Below are positions 24,564 to 33,648 of a DNA stretch of 64,000 bases, in pieces. Source of the stretch: Streptomyces sp. CB02261 (lineage in GTDB: Bacteria; Actinomycetota; Actinomycetes; Streptomycetales; Streptomycetaceae); NCBI RefSeq assembly GCF_001905665.1, contig NZ_LIVX01000002.1, forward strand, positions 259,420 through 323,419, in the 5' to 3' direction. The number at the start of each line of letters is the position of its first letter. The first letter of the stretch is position 1. The notes under the pieces were generated by a model. That model was not told the origin of the DNA. It worked only from the letters and a program-made list of their open reading frames with translations, and did not search any database. Both the position numbers and the translations under genes were made by a program.

Positions 24564-27215
24564 ATGGTGATGGGGCAGGACACGCAGCCTCCGGAGGAGG
24601 CTCAGCCCGAGCTGCCCGAGCGGGTCTCCGGCGACGAGCCGCTGCTCGCCGCCCGCGTCCACCGTCCCTCGGACCTGATGCGGCTGCTCGGCGGCCTCCT
24701 CGCCATCGCGCTCGTCATCGCCGTCGCCGCGTTCGCCCACGCGACGACCTCGGGTCTCGAGAAGGACATCAACGAGGGGGCCGGGGGCGCCCCCGACGTC
24801 TTCGTCAAGATCGCCGGTCTCGTCTCCTCCATCGCCGTCCTGCTCGTCCCCGTCGCCTTCGCCATCGAGCGGCTGATCAAACGCGACGGGCTGCGCATCG
24901 CGGACGGTGTCCTCGCGGCCGTCCTCGCGCACGGCGTGACCCTCGCCACCGACCTCTGGGTCGCCCAGGCCGCGCCCGGCACCATCCAGGACGCGCTGAC
25001 CCAGCCGGCGTCCGGCGGCGGGCTCACCGACCCCGTGCACAACTACCTCGCCCCGGTGATCGCGTACATGACCGCCGTCGGCATGGCCCGCAGACCCCGC
25101 TGGCGGGTGTCGCTCTGGGTGGTGCTGCTGCTCGACGCGTTCACGATGCTGGTGGCCGGCTACACCACCGCCCTCTCGATCGTTCTGACCGTCCTGATCG
25201 GCTGGACGGTGGCCTACGGCACGCTGTACGCCGTCGGCTCCCCCAACGTCCGGCCCACCGGGCAGACCCTCCTCGCCGGCCTGCGCCGGGTCGGCTTCCG
25301 GCCGGTCACTGCCCTGCGCGCCGAGGGCGTGCCCGACTCGGCGGACAGCGCGGACCGGGGCCGCCGGTACATCGTGACCCTGGAGGCCGGGCCGCCGCTC
25401 GACGTCACCGTCGTCGACCGGGAGCAGCAGGCACACGGCTTCTTCTACCGCGCGTGGCGGCGGATCACCCTGCGGACGATCACCACCCGCCGCTCGATCG
25501 TGTCGCTGCGCCAGGCCCTGGAGCAGGAGGCGCTCCTCGCGTACGCGGCGATCGCCGCCGGGGCGAACGCGCCGAAGCTCATCGCCACCTCGGAACTCGG
25601 CCCGGACGCCGTGATGCTCGTGTACGAGCACCTCGGCGGCCGCAGCCTGGACTCCCTCGACGACCACGAGATCACCGACGAGCTGGTCCTCAGTGCCTTC
25701 CGGCAGGTGCGGGCGCTCCAGTCGCGCCGGATCGCGCACCGCCGGCTCACCGGCGACGCGATCCTGGTGGATCGTTCCGGCAGGGTGATCCTGACCGATC
25801 TGCGCGGCGGCGAGATCGCGGCCGGTGATCTGATCCTGCGGATGGACATCGCCCAGCTGCTCACCACCCTCGGGCTGAGGGTCGGAGCCGAGCGGGCCGT
25901 CGCCGCCGCGGTGGAGGTGCTCGGCCCCGACGCCGTCGCCGACTGTCTGCCGCTGCTCCAGCCCATCGCCCTGAGCCGCTCCACGCGCGCGACGCTGCGG
26001 AGACTCGCCAGGGAGCGGTCGGCCCGGGAGCGCGAGGCCGTGCTCGCCGCCTCCGAGGCCGCCAAGCGCGAGCGGGAACTGGCGAAGGCCCACGCCGCGG
26101 ATGCCACCGCGAGCCCCACGGTCGTACGCGCCGAGACCAAGGCCGAGAAGAAGGCCGACAAGAAGGCCGACAAGCGGGCCCTCGACACGGCGCTCGACGA
26201 GGCCCGCGAGGAGGACCTGCTGGCCCAGATCCGCCGGCAGGTGCTGCTCATCCGCCCGCAGGCGCCGGTGGAGCCGGTCCGCCTGGAGCGGATCAAGCCG
26301 CGGACCCTGATCAGCCTGATCGCCGGAGCGGTCGCCGCGTACTTCCTGCTCTCGCAGATCGCCAGCACCCCGCTGTCGACGGTCAGCCAGGCGGACTGGC
26401 GCTGGGTGGCGGTCGCGGTGCTGTGCTCCGCGGTCAGCTACGTGGCGGCGGCGATGAGCCTGCTGGGCTTCGTCCCGGAGCGGGTCGGGTTCTGGCGGAC
26501 GGTGGTGGCGCAGGTCGCCGGCTCGTTCGTGAAGATCGTCGCCCCCGCCGCGGTCGGCGGTGTCGCCCTGAACACCCGCTTCCTCCAGCGCTCGGGCGTG
26601 CGGCCCGGACTCGCGGTGGCGAGCGTCGGCGCCTCGCAGCTCTTCGGGCTCGGGGCGCACATCCTGCTGCTGCTCTCCTTCGGCTATCTGACGGGCACGG
26701 AGAAGTCGCAGTCCTTCACCCCGTCGAGGACGGTCATCGCCGGTCTGCTGACCGTCGCGGTCCTCGTGCTCGTGGTGACGGCGATCCCCTTCATGCGGAA
26801 GTTCGTGTCGACCCGGCTGCGGTCGCTCTTCGCCGGGGTCGTGCCGCGCATGCTCGACGTGCTCCAGCGGCCGATGAAGCTGGTCACCGGCATCGGCGGC
26901 ATGCTGCTGCTCACCGGTGCGTTCGTGCTCTGCCTCGACGCCTCGATCCGGGCCTTCGGCCACGGTCACCAGTCGATCAGCTACGCGAGCGTGGCGGTCG
27001 TCTTCCTGGCGGGCAACGCCCTCGGCTCGGCGGCGCCGACACCGGGCGGTGTCGGCGCGGTCGAGGGCGCGCTGACCCTCGGTCTGGTGGCGGTGGGCCT
27101 GCCGATCGAGGTCGCGACCCCCGCGGTCCTGCTGTACCGCCTGCTGACGCTGTGGCTCCCCGTGCTGCCGGGCTGGCTCTGCTTCAACTGGCTGACGAAA
27201 CAGGAAGCGCTGTGA
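24564..27215 (+). CDS. LPG-synthase-type membrane protein with pseudokinase domain
   Basis: An 883-aa protein. Six or so N-terminal membrane helices come first. A kinase-like domain follows with HRRLTGDAILV and LTDLRGGE in place of the HRD and DFG motifs. Then a Lys/Ala coiled segment (AEKKADKKADKRA) leads into a C-terminal block of about eight helices of the LPG_synthase_TM/flippase family ending in AAPTPGGVGAVEGAL. The frame is open from a GTG at 24462, but codons before 24564 are A/T-ending, unlike the rest, so the ATG is preferred. It may be a lipid-head-group flippase gated by a pseudokinase (inference). Confidence 0.85.
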   Translation: MVMGQDTQPPEEAQPELPERVSGDEPLLAARVHRPSDLMRLLGGLLAIALVIAVAAFAHATTSGLEKDINEGAGGAPDVFVKIAGLVSSIAVLLVPVAFAIERLIKRDGLRIADGVLAAVLAHGVTLATDLWVAQAAPGTIQDALTQPASGGGLTDPVHNYLAPVIAYMTAVGMARRPRWRVSLWVVLLLDAFTMLVAGYTTALSIVLTVLIGWTVAYGTLYAVGSPNVRPTGQTLLAGLRRVGFRPVTALRAEGVPDSADSADRGRRYIVTLEAGPPLDVTVVDREQQAHGFFYRAWRRITLRTITTRRSIVSLRQALEQEALLAYAAIAAGANAPKLIATSELGPDAVMLVYEHLGGRSLDSLDDHEITDELVLSAFRQVRALQSRRIAHRRLTGDAILVDRSGRVILTDLRGGEIAAGDLILRMDIAQLLTTLGLRVGAERAVAAAVEVLGPDAVADCLPLLQPIALSRSTRATLRRLARERSAREREAVLAASEAAKRERELAKAHAADATASPTVVRAETKAEKKADKKADKRALDTALDEAREEDLLAQIRRQVLLIRPQAPVEPVRLERIKPRTLISLIAGAVAAYFLLSQIASTPLSTVSQADWRWVAVAVLCSAVSYVAAAMSLLGFVPERVGFWRTVVAQVAGSFVKIVAPAAVGGVALNTRFLQRSGVRPGLAVASVGASQLFGLGAHILLLLSFGYLTGTEKSQSFTPSRTVIAGLLTVAVLVLVVTAIPFMRKFVSTRLRSLFAGVVPRMLDVLQRPMKLVTGIGGMLLLTGAFVLCLDASIRAFGHGHQSISYASVAVVFLAGNALGSAAPTPGGVGAVEGALTLGLVAVGLPIEVATPAVLLYRLLTLWLPVLPGWLCFNWLTKQEAL

Positions 27216-27309
27216 CCGGCTGAGCCCCGGGCCCGAGGGCGCCGGGCCGTGCCACCCGCATGGCCCCCCGTCCCGCGCGGCGGCCCGGGCGGCGGCCCAC
27301 GATGGTTCC

Positions 27310-28884
27310 ATGCCGATCTCCGCCGCACAGCGTGCCGCTCTGCTGACCGCCACCACCGTGCTGCTCGCCGCCGGGTGCACGGACGGGGGCGGCTCGGAGG
27401 GGGATCGGACGAGGCCGAGCGGCTCGGCCGGGCTCACGGCGCTGACGACGCAGAACCTGGCCTGGGCGCCCTGCCCGGCGCCTTCCGTCGCCGAGGGCGG
27501 CGGGGAGGCGCCCTCTCCGCTCCCCGGCGGCACCGCCTGGGAGTGCTCCTTCCTCCAGACGCCGCTGGACTGGTCGGTGCCGGAGGGCGAGACCATCGAG
27601 CTGGCGCTCATCCGGGCCCGCGCCCGCGACAAGGACCGGCGGATCGGTTCGCTCGTCTTCAACTTCGGCGGGCCCGGCGGCTCCGGCGTCACCGGCCTTC
27701 CCGGCTTCGCCCAGGACTACGAGAGCCTGCGCAGCCGCTACGACCTGGTCTCCTTCGACCCGCGCGGGGTGGGCCGCAGCGACCCCGTCGAATGCGCGAC
27801 CGACAAGGAGCTCGACGCCTACTACGCCCTGGACTTCACGCCCGACGACCAGGCCGAGGAGCGGACGCTCTCCGACGCGCAGAAGAAGTACGCGGCCGGC
27901 TGCGAGAAGGACGCCGGGCCGGCCCTGCCGCACGTCGGCACCGAGAACGCCGCCCGGGACATGGACCTGATGCGCCAGGTCCTCGGGGACGACAAGCTCC
28001 ACTACTTCGGCATCTCGTACGGCACGGAGCTCGGCGGGGTGTACGCCCATCTGTTCCCGGACAACGTCGGCCGGGCCGTCTTCGACGCCGTCGTCGACCC
28101 GGACGCCGGTGTCGAGGAGGGCGCGCTCGGCCAGGCGAAGGGCTTCCAGCTCGCCCTGGACAACTTCGCCCGGGACTGTGTGGAACGGGGCGACGAGTGC
28201 ACCCTGCCCGGCACGAGCGTCGCCCAGATCGAGTCCTTCGTCACGGACCTCCTCGCGGCGCTCGACAAGGACCCGATCCCGGGCATCGGCGACCGCGAGC
28301 TCACCCAGACGCAGGCCACCAACGGCATCGCGCAGGCCCTGTACTCGAAGGAGTTCTGGACCTATCTGGAGCAGGGGCTCGAAGCGGCCGACGGCGGCGA
28401 CGGGGCGCTGCTCCTGTCGCTCTCCGACTCGATGAACGGGCGCAGCCAGAACGGCACGTACAGCAACATCCAGGCCGCGAACGCCGCCATCAACTGCGTG
28501 GACTTCAAGGAGCGCTACACCCTCGGCCAGGCGAAGGAGCGGCTCGGCGAGTTCCGCGAGGCGTCCCCCGTCTTCGGGGACTTCATGGGCTGGGCCCTCG
28601 CCGGCTGCTCGCAGTGGCCGGTGGCCGGGACCTGGGAGCACCCCGACGTCTCCGCGCCCGGCGCGGCTCCGATCCTGGTCGTCGGCAACACCGGCGACCC
28701 GGCGACCCCGTACGCGGGCGCCCGGTCGATGGTGAAGGCGCTGGGCCAGGGCGTCGGCGTGGAGCTGACGTACGAGGGCGAGGGCCACGGCGCCTACAAC
28801 AGCGGCAGCGCCTGCGTGAAGAAGGCCGTCGACGCGTACCTCCTCGACGGCAAGGTCCCGGCCTCGGGGACGGTCTGCAAGTAG
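27310..28884 (+). CDS. Secreted tripeptidyl aminopeptidase-like lipoprotein (copy 1)
   Basis: A 524-aa alpha/beta-hydrolase of the S33/TAP family. The signal peptide ends in lipobox LLAAGC (C23). The oxyanion region NFGGPGGSG, nucleophile GISYGTE (Ser ~236), a C-terminal GDPATPYAGA with the catalytic Asp, and EGEGHGAY with the His complete the triad. It probably removes N-terminal tripeptides outside the cell. The downstream neighbour is a clear paralogue. Confidence 0.92.
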   Translation: MPISAAQRAALLTATTVLLAAGCTDGGGSEGDRTRPSGSAGLTALTTQNLAWAPCPAPSVAEGGGEAPSPLPGGTAWECSFLQTPLDWSVPEGETIELALIRARARDKDRRIGSLVFNFGGPGGSGVTGLPGFAQDYESLRSRYDLVSFDPRGVGRSDPVECATDKELDAYYALDFTPDDQAEERTLSDAQKKYAAGCEKDAGPALPHVGTENAARDMDLMRQVLGDDKLHYFGISYGTELGGVYAHLFPDNVGRAVFDAVVDPDAGVEEGALGQAKGFQLALDNFARDCVERGDECTLPGTSVAQIESFVTDLLAALDKDPIPGIGDRELTQTQATNGIAQALYSKEFWTYLEQGLEAADGGDGALLLSLSDSMNGRSQNGTYSNIQAANAAINCVDFKERYTLGQAKERLGEFREASPVFGDFMGWALAGCSQWPVAGTWEHPDVSAPGAAPILVVGNTGDPATPYAGARSMVKALGQGVGVELTYEGEGHGAYNSGSACVKKAVDAYLLDGKVPASGTVCK

Positions 28885-28943
28885 GACACGCGTCCCGCCT
28901 AGGATGGCCGCCCTGCCGCCTCGCCGGGATCCTGGGGGAACAC

Positions 28944-30521
28944 ATGTCCATACGGGTACGCATGACGGCGCTGGCCGCGGCCGGGGTGCTGATGGCGGGT
29001 TGCGCCGGCGCGGAGGGCGGGGCCTCGGACGCCACCTCGGCGCCGCCCTCGACCGGCGGCGCCGGGCCGTCCTCGGGCGTCACCGCCGACCCGTCCGCCG
29101 GCGCCCCCGCGAAGCCGCTCCCCGCGCTCCCCGCCTCGCTCACCGGCCAGCGCCCCGACTGGAGGCGCTGCCCGGCCCCGGAGGGCGGGCAGCGGCCCGG
29201 TGCGGCGTGGCGGTGCGCCACGGTGACGGTGCCGGTGGACTACGCGAAGCCGGACGGCGCCACCCTCCGGGTGGCGCTGATCCGCAAGGAGGCCGCCGAC
29301 GAGCGGAACCGCATCGGCTCGCTCCTCTTCAACTTCGGCGGCCCCGGCGCCTCCGGGGTCGCGATGCTGCCGCGGCTGGAGCCGGAGTACCGGAAGCTGG
29401 GCGAGCGCTACGACCTGGTGGGCTTCGATCCGCGGGGCGTGGGCCGCAGCGCCGGCGTGGTCTGCCGGAGCGACGCCGAGACGGCCGCCGCCGAGGCCGG
29501 GGTCGACCTCACCCCGGACTCGGTCGCCGAGGAAGCCGCGTACCTGGAGGACAGCGCCCGCTTCGGCGCCGGCTGCGCCCGCCGCTCCGGGGCGCTCCTG
29601 CCCCACACCACGACCACCGCCACCGCCCGCGACCTGGACCTGGTCCGCCGGGTCCTCGGGGACGACCGGCTCCACTACTTCGGCATCTCGTACGGGACCC
29701 AGCTCGGCGGCACGTACGCCCACCTCTTCCCGGAGAACGTGGGCCGGCTCGTCCTCGACGCGGTCGTCGACCCGACCGCCGACGCCGTCGGGCACGCCCG
29801 CCACCAGACGATCGGCTTCCAACGGGCCCTGGACAACTACCTGAAGAGCACCGGTCAGGACCCGAAGGCCGGGACGGAGCGGATCACGCGGCTGCTGCGG
29901 AAGCTGGACCGCGCACCGCTGACGGTCGGCGAGCGGCGGCTCACCGAGAGCCTGGCGCTCACGGGCATCGCGGTCACGCTGTACGGGCAGGCCAACTGGC
30001 CCCTGCTCACCGAGGCCCTCGACGAGGCAGAGCGGGGACGTGGCGCCGCTCTGCTCCAGCTCGCCGACTGGTACAACGACCGCGACGAGAGGGGCCGTTA
30101 CTCGACGCGGTCGCACTCCCAGCGGGCCATCTCCTGCGCCGACTCCAGCGAACGGCCGTCGGCCCCGCAGGCGAAGGCGTTGGAGTCCGAGTTGCGCGGG
30201 CTCTCCCCCGTGTTCGGCCCGTTCCTCGCCTGGGACACGGCCGCCTGGTGCGCGGACTGGCCGGTGAAGGGCGAGCGGGCCCACCCCGAGGTGAGCGCCC
30301 CGGGGGCGGCGCCCGTCCTGGTCGTCGGGACGACCGGCGACCCGGCCACCCCGTACGAGGGCGCGGAGCGGATGGCGAAGGAGCTCGGGGCCGGGGTCGG
30401 TGTCCTGGTCACCAACAGGGGCGAGGGGCACGGCGCCTACGGCACCTCGCCGTGCGTGACGCGGACGGTCGACGCGTACCTCCTGAAGGGCACGGTCCCG
30501 GCGTACGGCACGACCTGCTGA
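28944..30521 (+). CDS. Secreted tripeptidyl aminopeptidase-like lipoprotein (copy 2)
   Basis: A 525-aa paralogue of the preceding gene. Lipobox LMAGC (C20), NFGGPGASG, GISYGTQ nucleophile (Ser ~248), GDPATPYEGA and RGEGHGAY all align with copy 1. A TAGGAT -10 candidate lies ~40 nt upstream, so it can be transcribed separately. Divergence between copies is large enough that the duplication is not recent. The transcript ends at a 19-bp hairpin. Confidence 0.92.
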   Translation: MSIRVRMTALAAAGVLMAGCAGAEGGASDATSAPPSTGGAGPSSGVTADPSAGAPAKPLPALPASLTGQRPDWRRCPAPEGGQRPGAAWRCATVTVPVDYAKPDGATLRVALIRKEAADERNRIGSLLFNFGGPGASGVAMLPRLEPEYRKLGERYDLVGFDPRGVGRSAGVVCRSDAETAAAEAGVDLTPDSVAEEAAYLEDSARFGAGCARRSGALLPHTTTTATARDLDLVRRVLGDDRLHYFGISYGTQLGGTYAHLFPENVGRLVLDAVVDPTADAVGHARHQTIGFQRALDNYLKSTGQDPKAGTERITRLLRKLDRAPLTVGERRLTESLALTGIAVTLYGQANWPLLTEALDEAERGRGAALLQLADWYNDRDERGRYSTRSHSQRAISCADSSERPSAPQAKALESELRGLSPVFGPFLAWDTAAWCADWPVKGERAHPEVSAPGAAPVLVVGTTGDPATPYEGAERMAKELGAGVGVLVTNRGEGHGAYGTSPCVTRTVDAYLLKGTVPAYGTTC

Positions 30522-30530
30522 TCGTGGACG

Positions 30531-30571
30531 CGGAAGGGCCCGGACCTCGTGGCGAGGTCCGGGCCCTTCCG
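30531..30571. terminator. 19-bp bidirectional terminator
   Basis: CGGAAGGGCCCGGACCTCG pairs perfectly with its inverted copy across a 3-nt loop. It stands between the convergent peptidase and moeZ genes. Confidence 0.88.
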
Positions 30572-30579
30572 TGTGTCGT

Positions 30580-31758
30580 CTAGTAGACCGGCTTCTCGGG
30601 CTCGACCTGGTGGACCCAGCCGATCACGCCGCCGCCGACGTGCACCGCGTCCGCGAAGCCCGCGGACTTGAGCACCGCGAGGACCTCCGCACTGCGGACA
30701 CCCGTCTTGCAGTGCAGGACGATCCGCTTGTCCTGCGGGAGGTCCTGGAGGGCCGTGCCCATCAGGAACTCGTTCTTCGGGACCAGCCGCGCGCCCGGGA
30801 TCGAGACGATCTCGTACTCGTTCGGCTCGCGGACGTCGATGATGTCGATGCTCTCGCCCTCGTCGATCCACTCCTTGAGCTGCTTGGGAGTGATCGTGGA
30901 GCCGAGGGCCGCCTCCTGCGCCTCCTCGGACACGACGCCGCAGAAGGCCTCGTAGTCGATGAGCTCGGTGACGGTCGGGTTCTCGCCGCAGACCGCGCAG
31001 TTCGGGTCCTTGCGGACCTTGACCTGGCGGTACTGCATCTCCAGGGCGTCGTAGATCATCAGACGGCCGACCAGCGGATCGCCGACGCCGGCGAGCACCT
31101 TGATGGCCTCGGTGACCTGGATGGAGCCGATGGACGCGCACAGCACGCCCAGGACGCCGCCCTCGGCGCAGGAGGGGACCATGCCCGGCGGCGGGGGCTC
31201 CGGGTAGAGGCAGCGGTAGCAGGGGCCGTACTCGGACCAGAAGACGGAGGCCTGGCCGTCGAAGCGGTAGATCGAACCCCAGACGTACGGCTTGTTCAGC
31301 AGCACGCAGGCGTCGTTCACCAGGTAGCGCGTGGCGAAGTTGTCCGTGCCATCGACGATCAGGTCGTACTGGCCGAAGATCTCCATCACGTTGTCGGCCT
31401 CGAGCCGCTCCTCGTGAAGGATCACGTTCACGTACGGGTTGATGCCGAGCACGCTGTCGCGCGCCGAGGCGGCCTTGGAGCGGCCGATGTCGGCCTGGCT
31501 GTGGATGATCTGGCGCTGGAGGTTCGACTCGTCGACCTCGTCGAACTCCACGATGCCGAGCGTGCCCACGCCGGCGGCGGCCAGGTACATCAGCGCCGGC
31601 GAGCCGAGGCCACCGGCGCCGACACACAGCACCTTGGCGTTCTTCAGCCGCTTCTGCCCGTCCATCCCGACGTCCGGGATGATCAGGTGGCGGGAGTACC
31701 TGCGGACCTCGTCTACGGTGAGCTCGGCAGCCGGCTCGACCAGGGGTGGCAGCGACAC
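30580..31758 (-). CDS. moeZ: Adenylyltransferase/sulfurtransferase MoeZ
   Basis: A 392-aa fusion. The ThiF/MoeB domain (~1-270) has GAGGLGSPALMYLAAAGVG, Arg/Asp adenylation residues and zinc cysteines CYRC and CAVC. The rhodanese domain (~285-390) has the active cysteine in CKTGVRS (~349). It adenylates and thiocarboxylates ubiquitin-like sulfur carriers for molybdopterin and other sulfur-containing metabolites. The GTG start follows GGAG. This matches Rv3206c, upstream of the DUF3152 gene family in mycobacteria. It is probably constitutive. Confidence 0.95.
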   Translation of the reverse strand: MSLPPLVEPAAELTVDEVRRYSRHLIIPDVGMDGQKRLKNAKVLCVGAGGLGSPALMYLAAAGVGTLGIVEFDEVDESNLQRQIIHSQADIGRSKAASARDSVLGINPYVNVILHEERLEADNVMEIFGQYDLIVDGTDNFATRYLVNDACVLLNKPYVWGSIYRFDGQASVFWSEYGPCYRCLYPEPPPPGMVPSCAEGGVLGVLCASIGSIQVTEAIKVLAGVGDPLVGRLMIYDALEMQYRQVKVRKDPNCAVCGENPTVTELIDYEAFCGVVSEEAQEAALGSTITPKQLKEWIDEGESIDIIDVREPNEYEIVSIPGARLVPKNEFLMGTALQDLPQDKRIVLHCKTGVRSAEVLAVLKSAGFADAVHVGGGVIGWVHQVEPEKPVY

Positions 31759-31821
31759 GGGGGCTCCGGTGGTCGGTATGTCAGTACGGTTGTTCTCCCC
31801 GTAACACTGCCACGCCCCTTC

Positions 31822-32559
31822 TCATTCCGAGACACCCGGTCCGATCCGCGAGACGATTTCGTCCCAGTAGCCGGGCAGCGAGTGGAATGGCGCGGTTTGT
31901 CCCGGGGGCCCCGTGCGGTCGGTGAAGAAGATCGTCCCGGCCCCCTGCCAGCGGGCGATCCGCAGCGCCTCGTCGAGGTGGGTGCGCGGGACCCCGTGCA
32001 CGAGGTGGACGAACTTCGTCTCCGTGTACTCGGCGGTCCACTCGGCCACCTGCGACCAGCGGTAGTCGACCCAGGCGCCGGAGAAGGTCACCAGCTGGTC
32101 GGCGGTCTCGGCGTACCCCGGGTGGGGGTGGGTGCCGTGGCCGAGGACGAGATGGGCCTCGCCGCCGAGGACCGCCTCCAGGGTCGCGGTGACCCGGCGC
32201 ACCCCGGCCAGGTCGGCCCGGTCAGCGGGGCAGCGGTCCAGGTAGTAGCCGTCCACCTTGTACCAGTCGAGGAAGCGGTGGGCGTCGGAGACGAGCTCCC
32301 CGAAGGGCCGGGAGCCGTAGGCCGCGTCCAAGTGCCCGAGGACCCTGACCCCGGCGTTGCGGAGCCTCCCCGCGGCCTCCAGGCAGTGCGGGTCGGGGCG
32401 GCTGCCCGGCCCCTCCGCCACGTTGAGCACCGCCCAGTGCAGCGGGGTGCCCGGACGGGCCAGCTCGCCCCACTCGACCGGGGCGAGCAGCGGGTGGGCG
32501 TAGCCGGGGACGCCCACGCCGAGGGCCTGGATCGCCCCGGTGGCCGTCAGATGCGACAC
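31822..32559 (-). CDS. Spherulin-4-like glycoside hydrolase (GH135-type)
   Basis: A 245-aa TIM-barrel-like protein of the spherulin-4 family. Landmarks are LNVAEGPGSRPDP, VRVLGHLDAAYGSRP, FLDWYKVDGYYLDR, and a C-terminal LGHGTHPHPGY. Fungal members (Sph3) cleave galactosaminogalactan. There is no signal peptide, so it would act in the cytoplasm unless exported otherwise. The GTG start overlaps the epimerase gene by 13 nt, indicating coupling. It is the last gene of the Pel-like cluster. Confidence 0.8.
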   Translation of the reverse strand: MSHLTATGAIQALGVGVPGYAHPLLAPVEWGELARPGTPLHWAVLNVAEGPGSRPDPHCLEAAGRLRNAGVRVLGHLDAAYGSRPFGELVSDAHRFLDWYKVDGYYLDRCPADRADLAGVRRVTATLEAVLGGEAHLVLGHGTHPHPGYAETADQLVTFSGAWVDYRWSQVAEWTAEYTETKFVHLVHGVPRTHLDEALRIARWQGAGTIFFTDRTGPPGQTAPFHSLPGYWDEIVSRIGPGVSE

Positions 32560-33518
32560 GCCGCCTCCATCCAGATGTCGGCGAGGGACTCCTCCAGGTT
32601 GATCCGGGGCCGCCAGCCGAGCCGGTCGCGGGCGGTCCGGACGTCGGCCTGCTGCCAGGGGCCGCAGCCGTCGGGGTACGGGTAGGGGGCGGAGGCCAGC
32701 TGGTCGGCGATGGTCCCCTCGGTGCGGGGCGCGCCGATCATCGGGCGCTGCGGCAGGCCGTGCGGGGCGTCCAGCTCGTGCAGGTTGCCGGCGTAGCCCG
32801 CGACCCTGGCGAGGACGGCGGCGGCGTCGCGGAGCCGGACCGCGCGGCCGGTACCGATGTTGACGACGCCCTGGGCGGCGGAGAGCGAGGCGGCGTGGAC
32901 GGCCCGCGCCACGTCCCGTACGTCGACGAAGTCCCGCTGCACCCCGAGGCCGCTGAGCTTCAGCTCGCCGTCCCCGGCCTGCATGGCCCGGCGCATCGCC
33001 TCGGCGAGGCGGCCGAGGGGCGAGCCGGCGGGGGTGCCGGGGCCGACGGGCGAGAACACCCGGAGCACCACTGCGTCGAGCCCCGACCCCAGGACGAGTT
33101 CGGTCGCCGCCAGCTTCGACACGCCGTACGGGCCGCCCGGGCGCGGCACGGCGTCCTCGGCGGTGGAGGCGCCGGGCTGGCTCGGCCCGTACTCCGAGGC
33201 GCATCCGACCTGGACGAGCCGGGCGCCGCAGCCGCTGCGGCGCAGGGCCTCGCAGACCGTGGCGACGGCGACGGTGTTGTGCCGGGTCAGGTCGCGGGCG
33301 CCGCCGCGGGTGGCACCCGCGCAGTTGACGACGACCCCGGGGTGGACGGCGTCGAGGAAGCGGGTCAGCGCGCCGGGGCTGCCGGAGGCGAGGTCGAAAC
33401 GCACGTCGGCGTCGTCGCCCCGGCCGAGCGCGGTGAGGTGGACGGCCGGGTCGGCGAGCAGCCGGTCCGCGACGAAACGTCCGATGAAGCCGTTGGCTCC
33501 GAGCAGTAGCACCCTCAT
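32547..33518 (-). CDS. NAD-dependent sugar epimerase/dehydratase
   Basis: A 323-aa extended short-chain dehydrogenase. Cofactor motif GANGFIG lies at ~7-13, catalytic YGVSK in the middle with an upstream Ser in VGCASEYG, and NIGTGRAVRL near the end. The family interconverts or dehydrates nucleotide sugars. Placement beside a PelF-like transferase suggests a UDP-HexNAc 4-epimerase, like PelX (inference). The ATG overlaps the stop of a 17-codon upstream ORF (ATGA). Confidence 0.88.
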   Translation of the reverse strand: MRVLLLGANGFIGRFVADRLLADPAVHLTALGRGDDADVRFDLASGSPGALTRFLDAVHPGVVVNCAGATRGGARDLTRHNTVAVATVCEALRRSGCGARLVQVGCASEYGPSQPGASTAEDAVPRPGGPYGVSKLAATELVLGSGLDAVVLRVFSPVGPGTPAGSPLGRLAEAMRRAMQAGDGELKLSGLGVQRDFVDVRDVARAVHAASLSAAQGVVNIGTGRAVRLRDAAAVLARVAGYAGNLHELDAPHGLPQRPMIGAPRTEGTIADQLASAPYPYPDGCGPWQQADVRTARDRLGWRPRINLEESLADIWMEAACRI

Positions 33519-33568
33519 CGTGCGGCCCCTTCGTGCCGACCGGCCGGTGCTTGGGGTTGCGGGGTCAT
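33515..33568 (-). CDS. 17-codon ORF coupled to the epimerase gene
   Basis: ATG behind an excellent AAGGAG site opens a 17-codon frame beginning MTPQPQAPAG and ending in TGA that overlaps the epimerase ATG. The next gene has only a weaker site within this ORF. It is either a translational-coupling leader or a real microprotein; the arrangement is seen directly, translation is inferred. Confidence 0.5.
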   Translation of the reverse strand: MTPQPQAPAGRHEGAAR

Positions 33569-33648
33569 GATCTTCGGTCTCCTTGCGGGGTGGTGAGAGA
33601 GGTGGCGGGGCGCGCCCGCGGCGTCGGCTCCGCGGGTGCGCGGGGGGT

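Noticed and set aside
24390..27692. An 1100-codon minus-strand open frame
   Set aside because: It is antisense to the membrane/pseudokinase gene; no start site or motif supports it.
27310..30521. Recent duplication of the peptidase genes
   Set aside because: The copies share motifs but differ along most of their length, including the N-terminal linker, so the event is old.
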